The translations under genes were made by a program, and so were the position numbers. The notes under the pieces were generated by a model that did no database searches, was not told the DNA's origin, and worked only from the letters and a program-made list of their open reading frames with translations. From Sphingomonas jeddahensis (GTDB lineage: Bacteria > Pseudomonadota > Alphaproteobacteria > Sphingomonadales > Sphingomonadaceae), in the NCBI RefSeq assembly GCF_001981525.1, contig NZ_MPSB01000009.1:1-64000 (forward strand): a DNA stretch of 64,000 nt, given 5' to 3'. Shown here in pieces: positions 17,997 through 27,218 of this stretch (positions within the stretch are counted from its first letter, which is position 1; each line of letters opens with the position of its first letter).

Positions 17997-19244
17997 TCAG
18001 GCCGCAAACAGTTCCAACTGTTGCTTCTTGGGGGCCACCAACGGTTTCAGCTCCGCCTTGTCCGTCAGCGCCACGGGGCGCCAATCCTCTGCAACGATGA
18101 ACGGGCGGATCTTGGCGATCGACACGGTCAAACGCGCCACGTCGTCGAGGCGCAGCTTGCGCCAGCGACGGCTTGTGAGGATGTTCGCCACCGCCTTGGT
18201 TCCGAGCCCGGGCACGCGAAGCAGCAGCTCCTTTGGCGCGCGGTTCACGTCGACGGGGAAGCTGTCACGGAACTTCAGCGCCCAGGCGAGCTTGGGATCA
18301 ATGTCGAGCGGCAGCATGCCGGTTGCATCATCCGCGGCGGCGACGACTTCCTTCGGCTGAAAGCCGTAAAAGCGCATCAGCCAATCGGATTGGTACAGCC
18401 GATGCTCGCGCATCAGCGGCGGGCGTTGGAGCGGGAGCACCGCGGATGCGTCGGGAATCGGGCTAAACGCCGAATAATAGACGCGGCGCAGTTCGAAACG
18501 GTCGTAGAGTCGAGCGGCCTTGGTGACGATGTCGCCGTCGGTCGCCGCGTCGGCACCGACAATCATCTGCGTCGATTGGCCGGCGGGCGCAAAGGCGGGC
18601 GCGGACTTGTAGCGCGCCTTGGCATCGCGGGTATCGAGAATTGACGTTTTCAGGCCATTCATCGCGCCTTCGATGCGGCCGTTATCCTTTTCGGGGGCGA
18701 GCCGCTTCAATCCGCTGACCGTCGGCAGTTCGACGTTGATCGACATGCGATCGGCATAAAGACCCGCTTGGTGGATCAGTTCGGGATCGGCGTCGGGGAT
18801 GGTTTTGAGGTGGATATAGCCGCGAAATTCATGATCTTCGCGCAAAGAGCGGGCAACTTCGACAATCTGCTCCATCGTATAATTTGACGAGCCGATGATG
18901 CCGGAGGAGAGGAACAGGCCTTCGATATAGTTGCGTCGATAGAAGGACAGGGTGAGGTTCACCACCTCCTTGGCGGTGAAGCGCGCACGGCGGACGTTGG
19001 AGCTTTTGCGATTGATGCAGTAATGGCAGTCAAAGATGCAGCTGTTGGTCAGCAGGATTTTGAGCAGGCTGATGCAGCGGCCGTCGGGCGCGTAGGCATG
19101 GCAGATGCCCATCCCTTCGGTGGAGCCCAGCCCCTTGCCGTCGCGCGAATTGCGCTTCGCCGTGCCAGACGAGGCGCAGGAAGCGTCATATTTCGCTGCA
19201 TCCGCAAGGATTTCCAGCTTCTGTCGGACGTCTAGCTGCGCCAT
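17997..19244 (-). CDS. Putative DNA modification/repair radical SAM protein
   Basis: A 415-aa radical SAM enzyme with the [4Fe-4S] motif Cx3Cx2C at Cys69, Cys73 and Cys76 (CIFDCHYC). Opening residues AKYDASCASSGT and the downstream INRKSSNVRRARFTAKEVV match the protein family known as rSAM_link_UDG. A helix-hairpin-helix (VNRAPKELLLRVPGLGTKAV, about 340-360) near the C-terminus implies DNA contact. In other genomes it sits beside a UDG/DUF4130 fusion protein; here the downstream neighbour is a repeat and rarD, so the partner is elsewhere or absent. A LexA-type box overlaps its promoter (19247-19261). The biochemical reaction is not known to me. Confidence 0.9.
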   Translation of the reverse strand: MAQLDVRQKLEILADAAKYDASCASSGTAKRNSRDGKGLGSTEGMGICHAYAPDGRCISLLKILLTNSCIFDCHYCINRKSSNVRRARFTAKEVVNLTLSFYRRNYIEGLFLSSGIIGSSNYTMEQIVEVARSLREDHEFRGYIHLKTIPDADPELIHQAGLYADRMSINVELPTVSGLKRLAPEKDNGRIEGAMNGLKTSILDTRDAKARYKSAPAFAPAGQSTQMIVGADAATDGDIVTKAARLYDRFELRRVYYSAFSPIPDASAVLPLQRPPLMREHRLYQSDWLMRFYGFQPKEVVAAADDATGMLPLDIDPKLAWALKFRDSFPVDVNRAPKELLLRVPGLGTKAVANILTSRRWRKLRLDDVARLTVSIAKIRPFIVAEDWRPVALTDKAELKPLVAPKKQQLELFAA

Positions 19245-19246
19245 TT

Positions 19247-19261
19247 GTTCTATATAAGTTC
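19247..19261. promoter_or_regulatory. LexA (SOS) box, GTTC-N7-GTTC
   Basis: GTTC (19247-19250), seven bases TATATAA, then GTTC (19258-19261): an exact match to the alphaproteobacterial LexA direct repeat. It completely overlaps the -10 element of the leftward radical-SAM gene, which is where a repressor would block transcription. It is the only such site I found in the window's intergenic regions. Confidence 0.75.
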
Positions 19262-19279
19262 CCGAGCCGTCATTGTCGA
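19251..19279 (-). promoter_or_regulatory. Sigma70-type promoter of the radical-SAM gene, probably leaderless
   Basis: On the minus strand: -35 TCGACA (19279-19274), 17-base spacer, -10 TATATA (19256-19251), then only six bases (GAACAA) before the ATG at 19244. A start site about seven bases after the -10 falls on the A of the start codon, so the mRNA is likely leaderless. No Shine-Dalgarno fits in this space. Confidence 0.6.
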
Positions 19280-19310
19280 CCTTGTCACATCCCGAGGGTA
19301 CCGACGAACC

Positions 19311-20528
19311 ATGCGCTTACTCCGTTCCGCCGCTGGCCCCTATCTGCTGCTGGCGGTGACGTGTCTCGTCGGCTGGCTGTTCAAGGCGCATTGCGGCGCA
19401 GGCTGGACCGGCGACGAGCAATATCTGACGGGCTGCTATTCGGATGCGGTGCCTTTCTGGGGGCTGCGCGAGGTTGCGGCGGGACAGTTGCCCTATGTCG
19501 AGGCGCGGATCGAATATCCGGTGCTGACCGGCGCGCTGATCTGGCTGGAAGGGCTGGTTGTGCGCACGATCGGCGGTACGCGCGGCGATGCGATCGACTT
19601 CCTGCTGGTGGTATCGATCGTCAATGCTGCGCTCGCCTTTGCGGTGCTGCACATGATGGAGCGCGCGGGCGTGCCGCTGATCCGCCGCTGGTGGTGGGCC
19701 GGCGCGCCGCCGCTGGTGCTGTACCTCGGGCATAATTGGGACATGCTGGCGGTGGCGTTCGCGGTGGCGGCGCTGCTCGCGGGGCGACGCGGCGAGGCGC
19801 TCGCCGGCGCGGCGCTAGCGGCGATCGGGACGGCGGCGAAACTCTTTCCCGTGCTTCTGCTCCCGCTGCTCGGGCTGGGCGCCTTGTTCCGCCGCGACGC
19901 ATCGTGGCGCGACCGCCTGATCGGTGCGACGGCGCTGACGGCGACGGCGATTGCCTTTTGGGGCGTGCTCAACCTGCCGATCGCGCTTCGGGCGTTCGAG
20001 AATTGGAGCGAGTTCTACACCTTCAGCAGCGCGCGCAGCGGCACGGCCGCGTCGGTTTGGGAAATCATGGCGGTGCAGGGCTGGTGGGCGACCGACATCG
20101 CCGCGCGTAACCTGTGGTCTTTCGTTGCCTTCGTTGGTGGCGCGGCGGCGATCGTGCTGCTCGGCTGGCGGCGGCATCGCGATGTGCTCTGGGTGTTGTT
20201 CACCCCAGTGCTGGCCTGGTTCCTGCTCACCAACAAGGTCTATTCGCCGCAATTCGACCTGTGGCTTTATCCGTTCCTGTTGCTGACATCTCGGCGGCTG
20301 TGGCCCGTGGCTTGGTTCGTGGTCGGGGATCTGGCGGCGTATTGGGCGGAATTCTGGTATTTCGCTTCGCCCGGTGGCGCAGGGATGGGGGTGACCCAGG
20401 GGCATATCGCCGTGGCGGCGGCGCTGCGCGCGGGCGCGATGCTGTGGGTGATCGTTGATGGCGTGCGTGGCCCGACGCCGGCGTGGGTCGGCCCTTACTC
20501 GGCCGCGAGCAGGGTCTCCGCGGCCTGA
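19311..20528 (+). CDS. Glycosyltransferase 87 (DUF2029)-type integral membrane mannosyltransferase
   Basis: A 405-aa polytopic membrane protein with about ten hydrophobic segments. A periplasmic loop after the first segment (EQYLTGCYSDAVPFWGLREV) carries acidic residues as in polyprenyl-phosphate-sugar dependent GT-C enzymes, and LPYVEARIEYPVLTGALIWL and WDMLAVAFAV are typical GT87 segments. By family it would transfer mannose or another sugar from a lipid carrier to a glycan or lipid. ATG at 19311 chosen; the 22 codons before it overlap the radical-SAM promoter. The 3' end overlaps smc tail-to-tail by 34 bases. Confidence 0.75.
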   Translation: MRLLRSAAGPYLLLAVTCLVGWLFKAHCGAGWTGDEQYLTGCYSDAVPFWGLREVAAGQLPYVEARIEYPVLTGALIWLEGLVVRTIGGTRGDAIDFLLVVSIVNAALAFAVLHMMERAGVPLIRRWWWAGAPPLVLYLGHNWDMLAVAFAVAALLAGRRGEALAGAALAAIGTAAKLFPVLLLPLLGLGALFRRDASWRDRLIGATALTATAIAFWGVLNLPIALRAFENWSEFYTFSSARSGTAASVWEIMAVQGWWATDIAARNLWSFVAFVGGAAAIVLLGWRRHRDVLWVLFTPVLAWFLLTNKVYSPQFDLWLYPFLLLTSRRLWPVAWFVVGDLAAYWAEFWYFASPGGAGMGVTQGHIAVAAALRAGAMLWVIVDGVRGPTPAWVGPYSAASRVSAA

Positions 20529-23500
20529 AGGTCGACCGACACCAGCCGGCTGACGCCGCGTTCGATCATCGTGACGCCGAACAGGCGGTGCATTCGGCTC
20601 ATCGTCACCGCATTGTGGGTTACGATCAGATAGCGCGTCTGCGTCTCGCGGCTCATGCGTTCGAGCAGGTCGCAGAACCGCTCGATATTGGCGTCGTCGA
20701 GCGGCGCATCGACCTCGTCGAGGACGCAGATCGGCGCTGGATTGGTGAGGAACAGGCCGAAGATCAGCGCCACCGCCGTCAAAGCCTGCTCGCCGCCCGA
20801 CAGCAATGTCAGCGATTGCAGCCGCTTGCCCGGCGGCTGCGCCATGATCTCCAGCCCGGCTTCCAGCGGATCGTCCGAATCGATCAGTTCGAGGTGTGCC
20901 TGCCCGCCGTCGAACAAGGTGGTGAACAGGCGGCGGAAATGGCCGTTCACTGCCTCGAACGCGGCCAGCAGCCGCTGGCGACCCTCGCGGTTCAAGGTGC
21001 CGATTGAGCCGCGCAGGCGATTCACCGCTTGCCCCAGTTCCTCGCGCTCGGCGGCATTGCCACGCGCGCCCGCTTCCAGCTCGGCGAGTTCCTGCTCGGC
21101 GACGAGATTGACCGGCCCGATCCGCTCGCGCTCGCGGGTCAGCTTGTCGTGCGCTGCCGCTTCCTCTTGCGGGGTGCGCATGTCCGCGCTGGCGAAGCCG
21201 ATCCGCTCCGGCAGGACGGGAGCCGGACATTCGAAGCGCTCGCCGGAGACGCGGCCGAGCTCGACACGGCGCAGTTCCTGGTTCTCCGCGCGCGCGATCG
21301 CACCGGCGCGGGTTTCGCGCGCTTGCGACAGCGTCTCACCGGCTAGCCGCGCCGCCTGCTCGCTCTGCCGCAGCGCGATCTCGGCAGCGCCTTCGGCAGC
21401 GGCGAGCGTTTCGTTGGCGATGCGGGCAGCGTGATGTTCGGTCGCAGCGGCTTCAATCGCGGCGGCGAGCGTGGCGGGCCGGTCAGCAAGAGTCGCGATC
21501 TCTGCGGCGATCTCTGCTTCCCGCTTGGCCATGTCGGCGATGCGGCGAGCAGCGTCGCCAGCGCGGGCGCGCCAGCTCTTCACCTCAGCCTGTGCGGCGG
21601 CGAGGCGAGTTCGAGCGTCTTGGCCGGCGCGCTCGGTCGTGCTGCGGGCTGCGCGTGCGTCGGCAACGGCGGCGCGGCGCGTTTCCGCCTCGCGCTGGAG
21701 CGTCGTAACGGTGGCGGCCGTGGCACTGGTGTCCGGAAGGGCGATGAGCGCCGCGTGCGCGTCGGCCTGTTCCCGCGCGGCCTCGTCGTGCTCGGTCGCA
21801 ATGCGCGCCGCACGGGCATCGAGATCGGCGCGCAGGCCGGCAAGGCGCTCGATCTGCGCGGCGGCGCGGTCCTGCCGGGTGCGGGCGTCGCGAGCGGCGG
21901 CATCCGCATGGGTCAGCTGATCGCGCGCCGCTCTGGCCGCGCTTCGGGCGGCAACGATCCTGCTCTCCTCGGCAGCGAGGTCCTGCTCGGCGGCGCCGAC
22001 TGCCGCCGTTGCACGCGGGAGCTGAGCGTCGATCGCGGCTAGGCGATTGCGCCGTTCGAGCCGCTCGGCTGCGGCGGCCCCGCTCTGCCTGGCGACAAAG
22101 CCGTCCCAGCGGCGCAGGAAGCCGGCGCGCGTGACGAGGCGCTCGCCCGGGGCGAGTGGGCGGCTGTCATCCGCGTCAACGACGATGACATGGGCGAGGC
22201 GAAGGGCAAGGAAGGGCGGGGCGGTGACATGGCCGCCCAGGCGATCCGCTTGTTTGGTTCGGCCTAAGCTGGTCGTGGGCTTTGTTGAGGGGCAGGTGTC
22301 CGGCTCACGCACTTCGACAAGCTCAGCGCGAGCGGGGTCAGGGGTGTGGTCCTCGCGCGCTGAATCCGACCAATAGGCGTTCGCGCTGGGGTCGAGCCCC
22401 ACCTCAAGATCGTCGCCGAGCGCGGCGGCGAGCGCGCGTTCGTAGCCCGGAGCAGCGCTGACGTGGTCGAGCAGGCGGTCGCGGCCCTTGCGCTCGGTGG
22501 CCTTGCGCAAGGCGGCGGCTTCGCTTTCCAGCGCGGCGAGTTCGGCGCGCGCCGCCGCGCGGGTGGCCTGCGCGGTGTCGCGGGCGGCCACGGCGGCGCG
22601 TTCATCGTTCTCTGCGCTTACCTGCGCGGTTCGAGCAGCATCGGCTTCGTCAAGCGCCGCTGCGAGTGCCTGTTCCGCGGTGGCGCGCTCCGCGTGGATC
22701 GGCGCTGCCTCGCCAAGCGCGCTGATCTGCGCGGTGATCTGCGCCACGTCGCGCGCCGCGCGGTCGAGCCGCGCACGTGCGGCGGCGGCGGCGGCTTGGG
22801 CGACGCGGGCGTCGGCTGCTTCGCTCGCCTGACGTGCCAGTGCTTGCGCCAGTGTCACCTCGGCATCGCGCGCAAGCCGCTCGGCTTCGCCCAGCGCGGC
22901 CTCACGCGCGGGTAGTTCCTCGACGGCGCGGGTGATCGCCGCTTCCAGCGGCTTGCGTTCGCCGTCCAGCCGGGCGAGCGCTTCCGCCGCGTCATTGGCT
23001 AGCGCGCCCTCGCGCGTGCGGTCGTCGGCGATCCGTGTCGCGGCCTGGGCCAGCTCGGCGAGCCGGCGCTGCACGCCGCGTTGCTTGCCGTGCAAACCTT
23101 CGAGCCGGTGCGCGATCTCGCCGCTGCGATCCCGCGCGGCGAGCGCCTGGGCGCGCGCCCTCGCCAATGCTTCGGTCGCCTGCGCCTGATCGGCCGCCGC
23201 GACGCGCTGAGCCTCCGCCGCTTGGGTAACACGCGCCTCGGCAGCCGCGGCTTCGGCCTTGGCGGCATCGGCAGCGGCGGCCGCCTCGCGCCAGCGGGCG
23301 AAGATCATGCGCGCCTCTGCAACGCGGATCTGCGTGGAAAGTGAACGGTACTTTTCCGCTTGGCGCGCCTGCCTCCGGAGTGCCGCGGCGCGCGCGCCCT
23401 GTTCCGCGATCACCTCGTCGAGCCGCGCGAGATTTGCCTCGGTCGCGCGCAATTTCTGCTCGGCATCGCGGCGTCGCACATGCAGCCCTGCGATCCCCGC

Positions 23501-23971
23501 GGCTTCCTCCAGCATCGCCCGGCGATCGGCGGGTTTGGCGGCGATCACCGCGCTGATCCGCCCCTGGCTGACGAGCGCCGGGGAGTGCGCGCCCGTCGCG
23601 GCATCGGCGAACAGCAGCGACACGTCCTTGGCGCGCACGTCCTTGCCGTCGATGCGATAGGCGCTGCCCGCGCCACGCTCGATGCGGCGGACCACTTCCG
23701 TTTCCGCGCCGCCGATCTCGGCCAGGATCGACACTTCCGCGAAGTCGCGCGATGGGCGGGTCGCGGTACCGGCGAAGATCACGTCCTCCATGCCCGCGCC
23801 GCGCAGCGATTTGGCGCTGTTCTCGCCCATCGTCCAACGCAGCGCTTCGAGCAGGTTGGATTTGCCGCAGCCATTGGGGCCGACGACGCCGGTCAGCCCT
23901 GGCTCGATGCGCAGATCGGCCGGGTCGACGAAGCTCTTGAAGCCGGAAAGGCGCAGCCGCTTGATCTGCAC
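20495..23971 (-). CDS. smc: Chromosome segregation protein SMC
   Basis: A 1158-aa condensin ATPase. Walker A is GPNGCGKS (31-38). Two long Ala/Arg/Glu-rich coiled-coil arms flank a hinge around residues 520-620, and the C-terminal head carries LTLLSGGEQALTAVAL (signature) and ICVLDEVDAPLDD (Walker B). It entraps DNA to organise and segregate chromosomes, with ScpA and ScpB, neither of which is here. Oddity: codons about 546-554, inside the hinge, are encoded by a family C interspersed repeat read in frame (residues ARAELVEV), followed by a low-complexity stretch REPDTCPSTKPTTSLGRTK that looks inserted. No frameshift results. Confidence 0.95.
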   Translation of the reverse strand: MQIKRLRLSGFKSFVDPADLRIEPGLTGVVGPNGCGKSNLLEALRWTMGENSAKSLRGAGMEDVIFAGTATRPSRDFAEVSILAEIGGAETEVVRRIERGAGSAYRIDGKDVRAKDVSLLFADAATGAHSPALVSQGRISAVIAAKPADRRAMLEEAAGIAGLHVRRRDAEQKLRATEANLARLDEVIAEQGARAAALRRQARQAEKYRSLSTQIRVAEARMIFARWREAAAAADAAKAEAAAAEARVTQAAEAQRVAAADQAQATEALARARAQALAARDRSGEIAHRLEGLHGKQRGVQRRLAELAQAATRIADDRTREGALANDAAEALARLDGERKPLEAAITRAVEELPAREAALGEAERLARDAEVTLAQALARQASEAADARVAQAAAAAARARLDRAARDVAQITAQISALGEAAPIHAERATAEQALAAALDEADAARTAQVSAENDERAAVAARDTAQATRAAARAELAALESEAAALRKATERKGRDRLLDHVSAAPGYERALAAALGDDLEVGLDPSANAYWSDSAREDHTPDPARAELVEVREPDTCPSTKPTTSLGRTKQADRLGGHVTAPPFLALRLAHVIVVDADDSRPLAPGERLVTRAGFLRRWDGFVARQSGAAAAERLERRNRLAAIDAQLPRATAAVGAAEQDLAAEESRIVAARSAARAARDQLTHADAAARDARTRQDRAAAQIERLAGLRADLDARAARIATEHDEAAREQADAHAALIALPDTSATAATVTTLQREAETRRAAVADARAARSTTERAGQDARTRLAAAQAEVKSWRARAGDAARRIADMAKREAEIAAEIATLADRPATLAAAIEAAATEHHAARIANETLAAAEGAAEIALRQSEQAARLAGETLSQARETRAGAIARAENQELRRVELGRVSGERFECPAPVLPERIGFASADMRTPQEEAAAHDKLTRERERIGPVNLVAEQELAELEAGARGNAAEREELGQAVNRLRGSIGTLNREGRQRLLAAFEAVNGHFRRLFTTLFDGGQAHLELIDSDDPLEAGLEIMAQPPGKRLQSLTLLSGGEQALTAVALIFGLFLTNPAPICVLDEVDAPLDDANIERFCDLLERMSRETQTRYLIVTHNAVTMSRMHRLFGVTMIERGVSRLVSVDLQAAETLLAAE
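22312..22336. repeat. Family C repeat arm inside smc
   Basis: CTTCGACAAGCTCAGCGCGA plus flanking GCGGG, the same arm seen at 16260 and 11310, but here inside the smc reading frame. Only one clear arm is present; a degenerate partner may lie near 22265-22290. Confidence 0.8.
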
Positions 23972-24041
23972 GATCCGCGCGTCTTGGCGCGATCAGCGAC
24001 AGGTGTGCAAGAGGAACGAAGTCCTGAACATCGCTACCGTC

Positions 24042-24124
24042 GTCACCCCGGGCTTGACCCGGGGCCCCGCTGCCTTGCTGCGCCAGACGAAGAATCGGGA
24101 CCCCGGATCAAGTCCGGGGTGACG
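24042..24124. repeat. Family A interspersed palindrome
   Basis: Arms 24042-24071 (GTCACCCCGGGCTTGACCCG and following bases) and 24097-24124 (GATCAAGTCCGGGGTGACG core) form an inverted pair between smc and the leftward acyl-CoA dehydrogenase. It fills most of the 160-base spacer. Confidence 0.85.
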
Positions 24125-24133
24125 AAGGGAGGC

Positions 24134-25708
24134 TCAATTTCGCGCCGACACCAGCCCGCGCGCGATCACCTGCGCCTGGATCTCCGCTGCCCCCTCAAAG
24201 ATGTTGAGGATGCGCGCGTCGCACAGCACGCGGCTGATCTCGAATTCCAGCGCATAGCCGTTGCCGCCGTGGATCTGCAGCGAGGCATCGGCATTGCTCC
24301 ATGCCGCGCGTGCGGCGAGGAGCTTCGCCATCCCCGCCTCGATGTCGCAGCGCTTGCCCGAATCCTTGGCGCGTGCCGCGGCATAGGTGAGCTCGCGCGC
24401 GGTGATCAGATCGACCAGGCTCATCGCGAGCTTGTCGGACACGCGCGGGAAGCCGATGATCGCGCGGCCGAACTGCTTGCGGTCGAGCGCATAGGCGAGC
24501 CCCAGCTCAAGCGCCCGCCGCGCCACGCCGACGGCGCGCGCCGCGGTCTGGATCCGCGCGCCCTCGAAGGTGCGCATCAGCTGCTTGAAGCCCTGGCCCT
24601 CCTCGCCGCCGAGCAGCGCGTCGTCGGGCGCCGCCATGCCATCGAACGACAGCGCATATTCGCGCATCCCGCGATAGCCGAGAACTTCAATCTCGCTCCC
24701 CGACATGCCGGGGGCGGGAAAGGGGTCGCCCTCCGTTCCGCGTGGCTTCGGCACCAGCAGCATCGAAAGGCCCGCATAGCCCTTGGCGTCGGGGAGCGTG
24801 CGGGCGAGCAGCGTCATCAGGTCCGACCGGGCGGCATGGGTGATCCACGTCTTGGCGCCGTCAATCCGCCAGCCGTCACCTTCGAGTCGCGCTCGCGTCT
24901 GCAGCGAGCCAAGGTCGCTGCCCACATCAGGCTCGGTGAACACCGCCGTCGGCAGCACCTCGCCGCTCGCGATGCGCGGCAGCCAGGCGGCCTTTTGCGC
25001 TTCCGTCCCCGACCCCGCGATCAGCTCACCCGCGATCTCGGACCGCGTGCCGAGCGACCCGGCCCCGATCCACCCGCGCGACAGTTCCTCGGTGACGATG
25101 CACATCACCAGCTTGGACAGGCCCAGCCCGCCATAGCTCTCCGGAATGCACACCCCGAACGTGCCGAGATCCGCCATCTTCGCCACCGTCGTGTCGGGGA
25201 TCAGAGCGTTGGCGAGGTGCCAGCTATGCGCATGCGGGACGATCTCGGCGGCGGTGAAGCGGCGGAACTGGTCGCGAATCGCGTCGAGTTCTGGGTCGTG
25301 CAGCGTCTCGCTCGGCCATTCGCCAGCCGCGAGCCGATCGGCCAGCGCACGACGATCGGCCGCGGAATCGCGATCGAGCAGGTCCGCGCAGGCATCGGCG
25401 AGCGTGCGCGCCTCGGCGCCCAGCCCCAAGTCGGCCGGCCGGAACAGCTCGTTCTGCCCCATCGGCAGTCCGCCGACGAGCTGCGCCACGCCCTCCTGAA
25501 ACGCCAGCCGCGCCACCAGCGTGTCGATCGGGCTGTCACTCGCCCATCCGTGCACCGCCTCCAGCGCCGCCACGGTGGTCGCGACCCAGGCGAAGCCATG
25601 GCCGGCGCGCTGCTCGGCATCGATCGGTGCCGCCTCCAGCCGCGCCGCCAGCGCCGCGCGGGCGTCGTCGCGATAGCGCTGCGCCGCCGCCAGCGCCGCC
25701 TGCAGCAT
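24134..25708 (-). CDS. Acyl-CoA dehydrogenase with N-terminal extension
   Basis: A 524-aa FAD-dependent dehydrogenase. The first 140 residues are an Ala-rich helical extension ([20 protein letters not shown]) not found in short family members. The rest is canonical: [36 protein letters not shown], and the C-terminal [20 protein letters not shown] with [16 protein letters not shown]. This architecture is shared by acyl-CoA dehydrogenases linked to dicarboxylate or methylsuccinyl-type CoA esters and by some fatty acyl ones, so the substrate is open. Its ATG shares one base with the thiolase stop (TGATG), so it is the second gene of a thiolase-dehydrogenase operon. Confidence 0.88.
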   Translation of the reverse strand: MLQAALAAAQRYRDDARAALAARLEAAPIDAEQRAGHGFAWVATTVAALEAVHGWASDSPIDTLVARLAFQEGVAQLVGGLPMGQNELFRPADLGLGAEARTLADACADLLDRDSAADRRALADRLAAGEWPSETLHDPELDAIRDQFRRFTAAEIVPHAHSWHLANALIPDTTVAKMADLGTFGVCIPESYGGLGLSKLVMCIVTEELSRGWIGAGSLGTRSEIAGELIAGSGTEAQKAAWLPRIASGEVLPTAVFTEPDVGSDLGSLQTRARLEGDGWRIDGAKTWITHAARSDLMTLLARTLPDAKGYAGLSMLLVPKPRGTEGDPFPAPGMSGSEIEVLGYRGMREYALSFDGMAAPDDALLGGEEGQGFKQLMRTFEGARIQTAARAVGVARRALELGLAYALDRKQFGRAIIGFPRVSDKLAMSLVDLITARELTYAAARAKDSGKRCDIEAGMAKLLAARAAWSNADASLQIHGGNGYALEFEISRVLCDARILNIFEGAAEIQAQVIARGLVSARN

Positions 25709-26931
25709 CACGCGCGCTCGAAGATCGCGGCGATCCCCTGGCCGCCGCCGATGCACATCGTCTCGAGGCCATAGCGGCCGTCGCGGCGCACCAACTCGCG
25801 CGTCAGGTTGGCAAGGATCCGCCCGCCGGTCGCACCGATCGGGTGGCCGAGCGAAATGCCCGAGCCGTTGACGTTGAGGATGTCGTTGCGGCTGTCGTCC
25901 TTGCTCCAGCCCCAGCCCTTGAGCACCGCGAGAACCTGCGGCGCGAAGGCCTCGTTGAGCTCGACGAGGTCGATATCGTCCCAGCCGAGGCCGTTGCGCG
26001 AGAACAGCCGCTCGACCGCCGGCACCGGCCCGATCCCCATGCGCGACGGGTCGCACCCCGCCGCCGCCCAGGAATGGAACCACGCGATCGGCTCCAGCCC
26101 AAGTTCCTCCAGCTTGTCCTCGGCAACGACGAGGCAGGCGGCGGCGGCGTCGTTCTGCTGGCTGGCGTTGCCGGCGGTCACCACGCCGCCCTCCAGCGCG
26201 CGCAGCTTGCCCAGCGACTCCATCGTCGCGTCCGGGCGATAGCCCTCGTCGCGGTCGAAGATGATCGCCTCGCCCTTCTTCTGCGGCACCGCGACCGGCA
26301 CCAGCTCGTCGGCGAACAGCCCCTTCTCCCACGCTGCGGTGGCGCGCTGGTGCGAGCGGACGGCATAGGCGTCGGCTTCCTCGCGGGTGATTTCGTAATC
26401 CTTGGCGAGATTCTCTGCCGTCTCGATCATGCCCGAGATGACGCCGAACCGCTCGACCGGCTGGCTCATCAGCCGCCCGCGCGTCAGGCGATCGTGCAGC
26501 GTCAGATTGCCGGCGCGCATGCCCTTGCGCACATCGGTGGTGTAATGTTCGACGTTGCTCATGCTCTCGCAGCCGCCAGCGACCACCACGTCGGACGCGC
26601 CGGTCTGCACCATCATCGCCGCATCGATCACCGCCTGAAGCCCGGAGCCGCAGCGGCGGTCGAGCTGATAGCCCGGCACCTCCAGCGGCAGCCCCGCGGC
26701 GAGCCACGACCAATGCCCGATCGCCGGCGCCTCGGCATTGCCATAGCCCTGCGCGAAGACGACGTCGTCGACGCGCGTCGGATCAATCTTCGTCCGCTCG
26801 ATCAGCGCCTTGATGATCGTCGCGCCCAGCTGCCCCGCGCCGAGTGAGGACAGGCTGCCGCCGAACTTGCCGACGGCGGTGCGGATGGGCGCGACAATGG
26901 CGGCGCGGCGCAGTCCGGTGCTGGGGGTCAT
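25708..26931 (-). CDS. Acetyl-CoA C-acyltransferase (thiolase)
   Basis: A 407-aa thiolase. The nucleophile is Cys94 in [12 protein letters not shown], with [13 protein letters not shown], the histidine segment [16 protein letters not shown] and the C-terminal general-base cysteine in TMCIGGGQG. It cleaves 3-ketoacyl-CoA to acetyl-CoA and a shortened acyl-CoA, or runs in reverse to acetoacetyl-CoA (feeding PhaB). The ATG at 26931 has AGGAG nine bases upstream; the TTG six codons earlier overlaps that site and is rejected. First gene of the operon with the acyl-CoA dehydrogenase. Confidence 0.93.
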   Translation of the reverse strand: MTPSTGLRRAAIVAPIRTAVGKFGGSLSSLGAGQLGATIIKALIERTKIDPTRVDDVVFAQGYGNAEAPAIGHWSWLAAGLPLEVPGYQLDRRCGSGLQAVIDAAMMVQTGASDVVVAGGCESMSNVEHYTTDVRKGMRAGNLTLHDRLTRGRLMSQPVERFGVISGMIETAENLAKDYEITREEADAYAVRSHQRATAAWEKGLFADELVPVAVPQKKGEAIIFDRDEGYRPDATMESLGKLRALEGGVVTAGNASQQNDAAAACLVVAEDKLEELGLEPIAWFHSWAAAGCDPSRMGIGPVPAVERLFSRNGLGWDDIDLVELNEAFAPQVLAVLKGWGWSKDDSRNDILNVNGSGISLGHPIGATGGRILANLTRELVRRDGRYGLETMCIGGGQGIAAIFERA

Positions 26932-27070
26932 GGGCGTTAACTCCTGCAAGGCGGAGATGCGGCCGGGGATGGTGTTCCGCTCTCCTTGTTGGCGGCGGGC
27001 CTATCGGATGCCCCACCCGCTTTCAACAGCGAGGATTGGTTTTCAACGGGCTGAACTTCCCACCATTCCC

Positions 27071-27154
27071 GTCACCCCGGGCTTGCCCCGGGAGCCCGCT
27101 ACCTTTCGCCCCGCCGAAAGAAGAAGCGGGACCCCGGATCAAGTCCGTGGTGAC
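27071..27154. repeat. Family A interspersed palindrome
   Basis: Arms 27071-27100 (GTCACCCCGGGCTTGCCCCG onward) and 27126-27154 (CGGATCAAGTCCGTGGTGAC core) form an inverted pair in the gap between the thiolase start and the ispG stop. The remainder of the 26932-27218 gap holds the thiolase leader and nothing else I can identify. Confidence 0.85.
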
Positions 27155-27218
27155 GAAGAAGGGAGGGCAAGCGCTCCCTCACCAACACCGCACGAAAGCA
27201 CCACTTTCGTGCGCCAGG

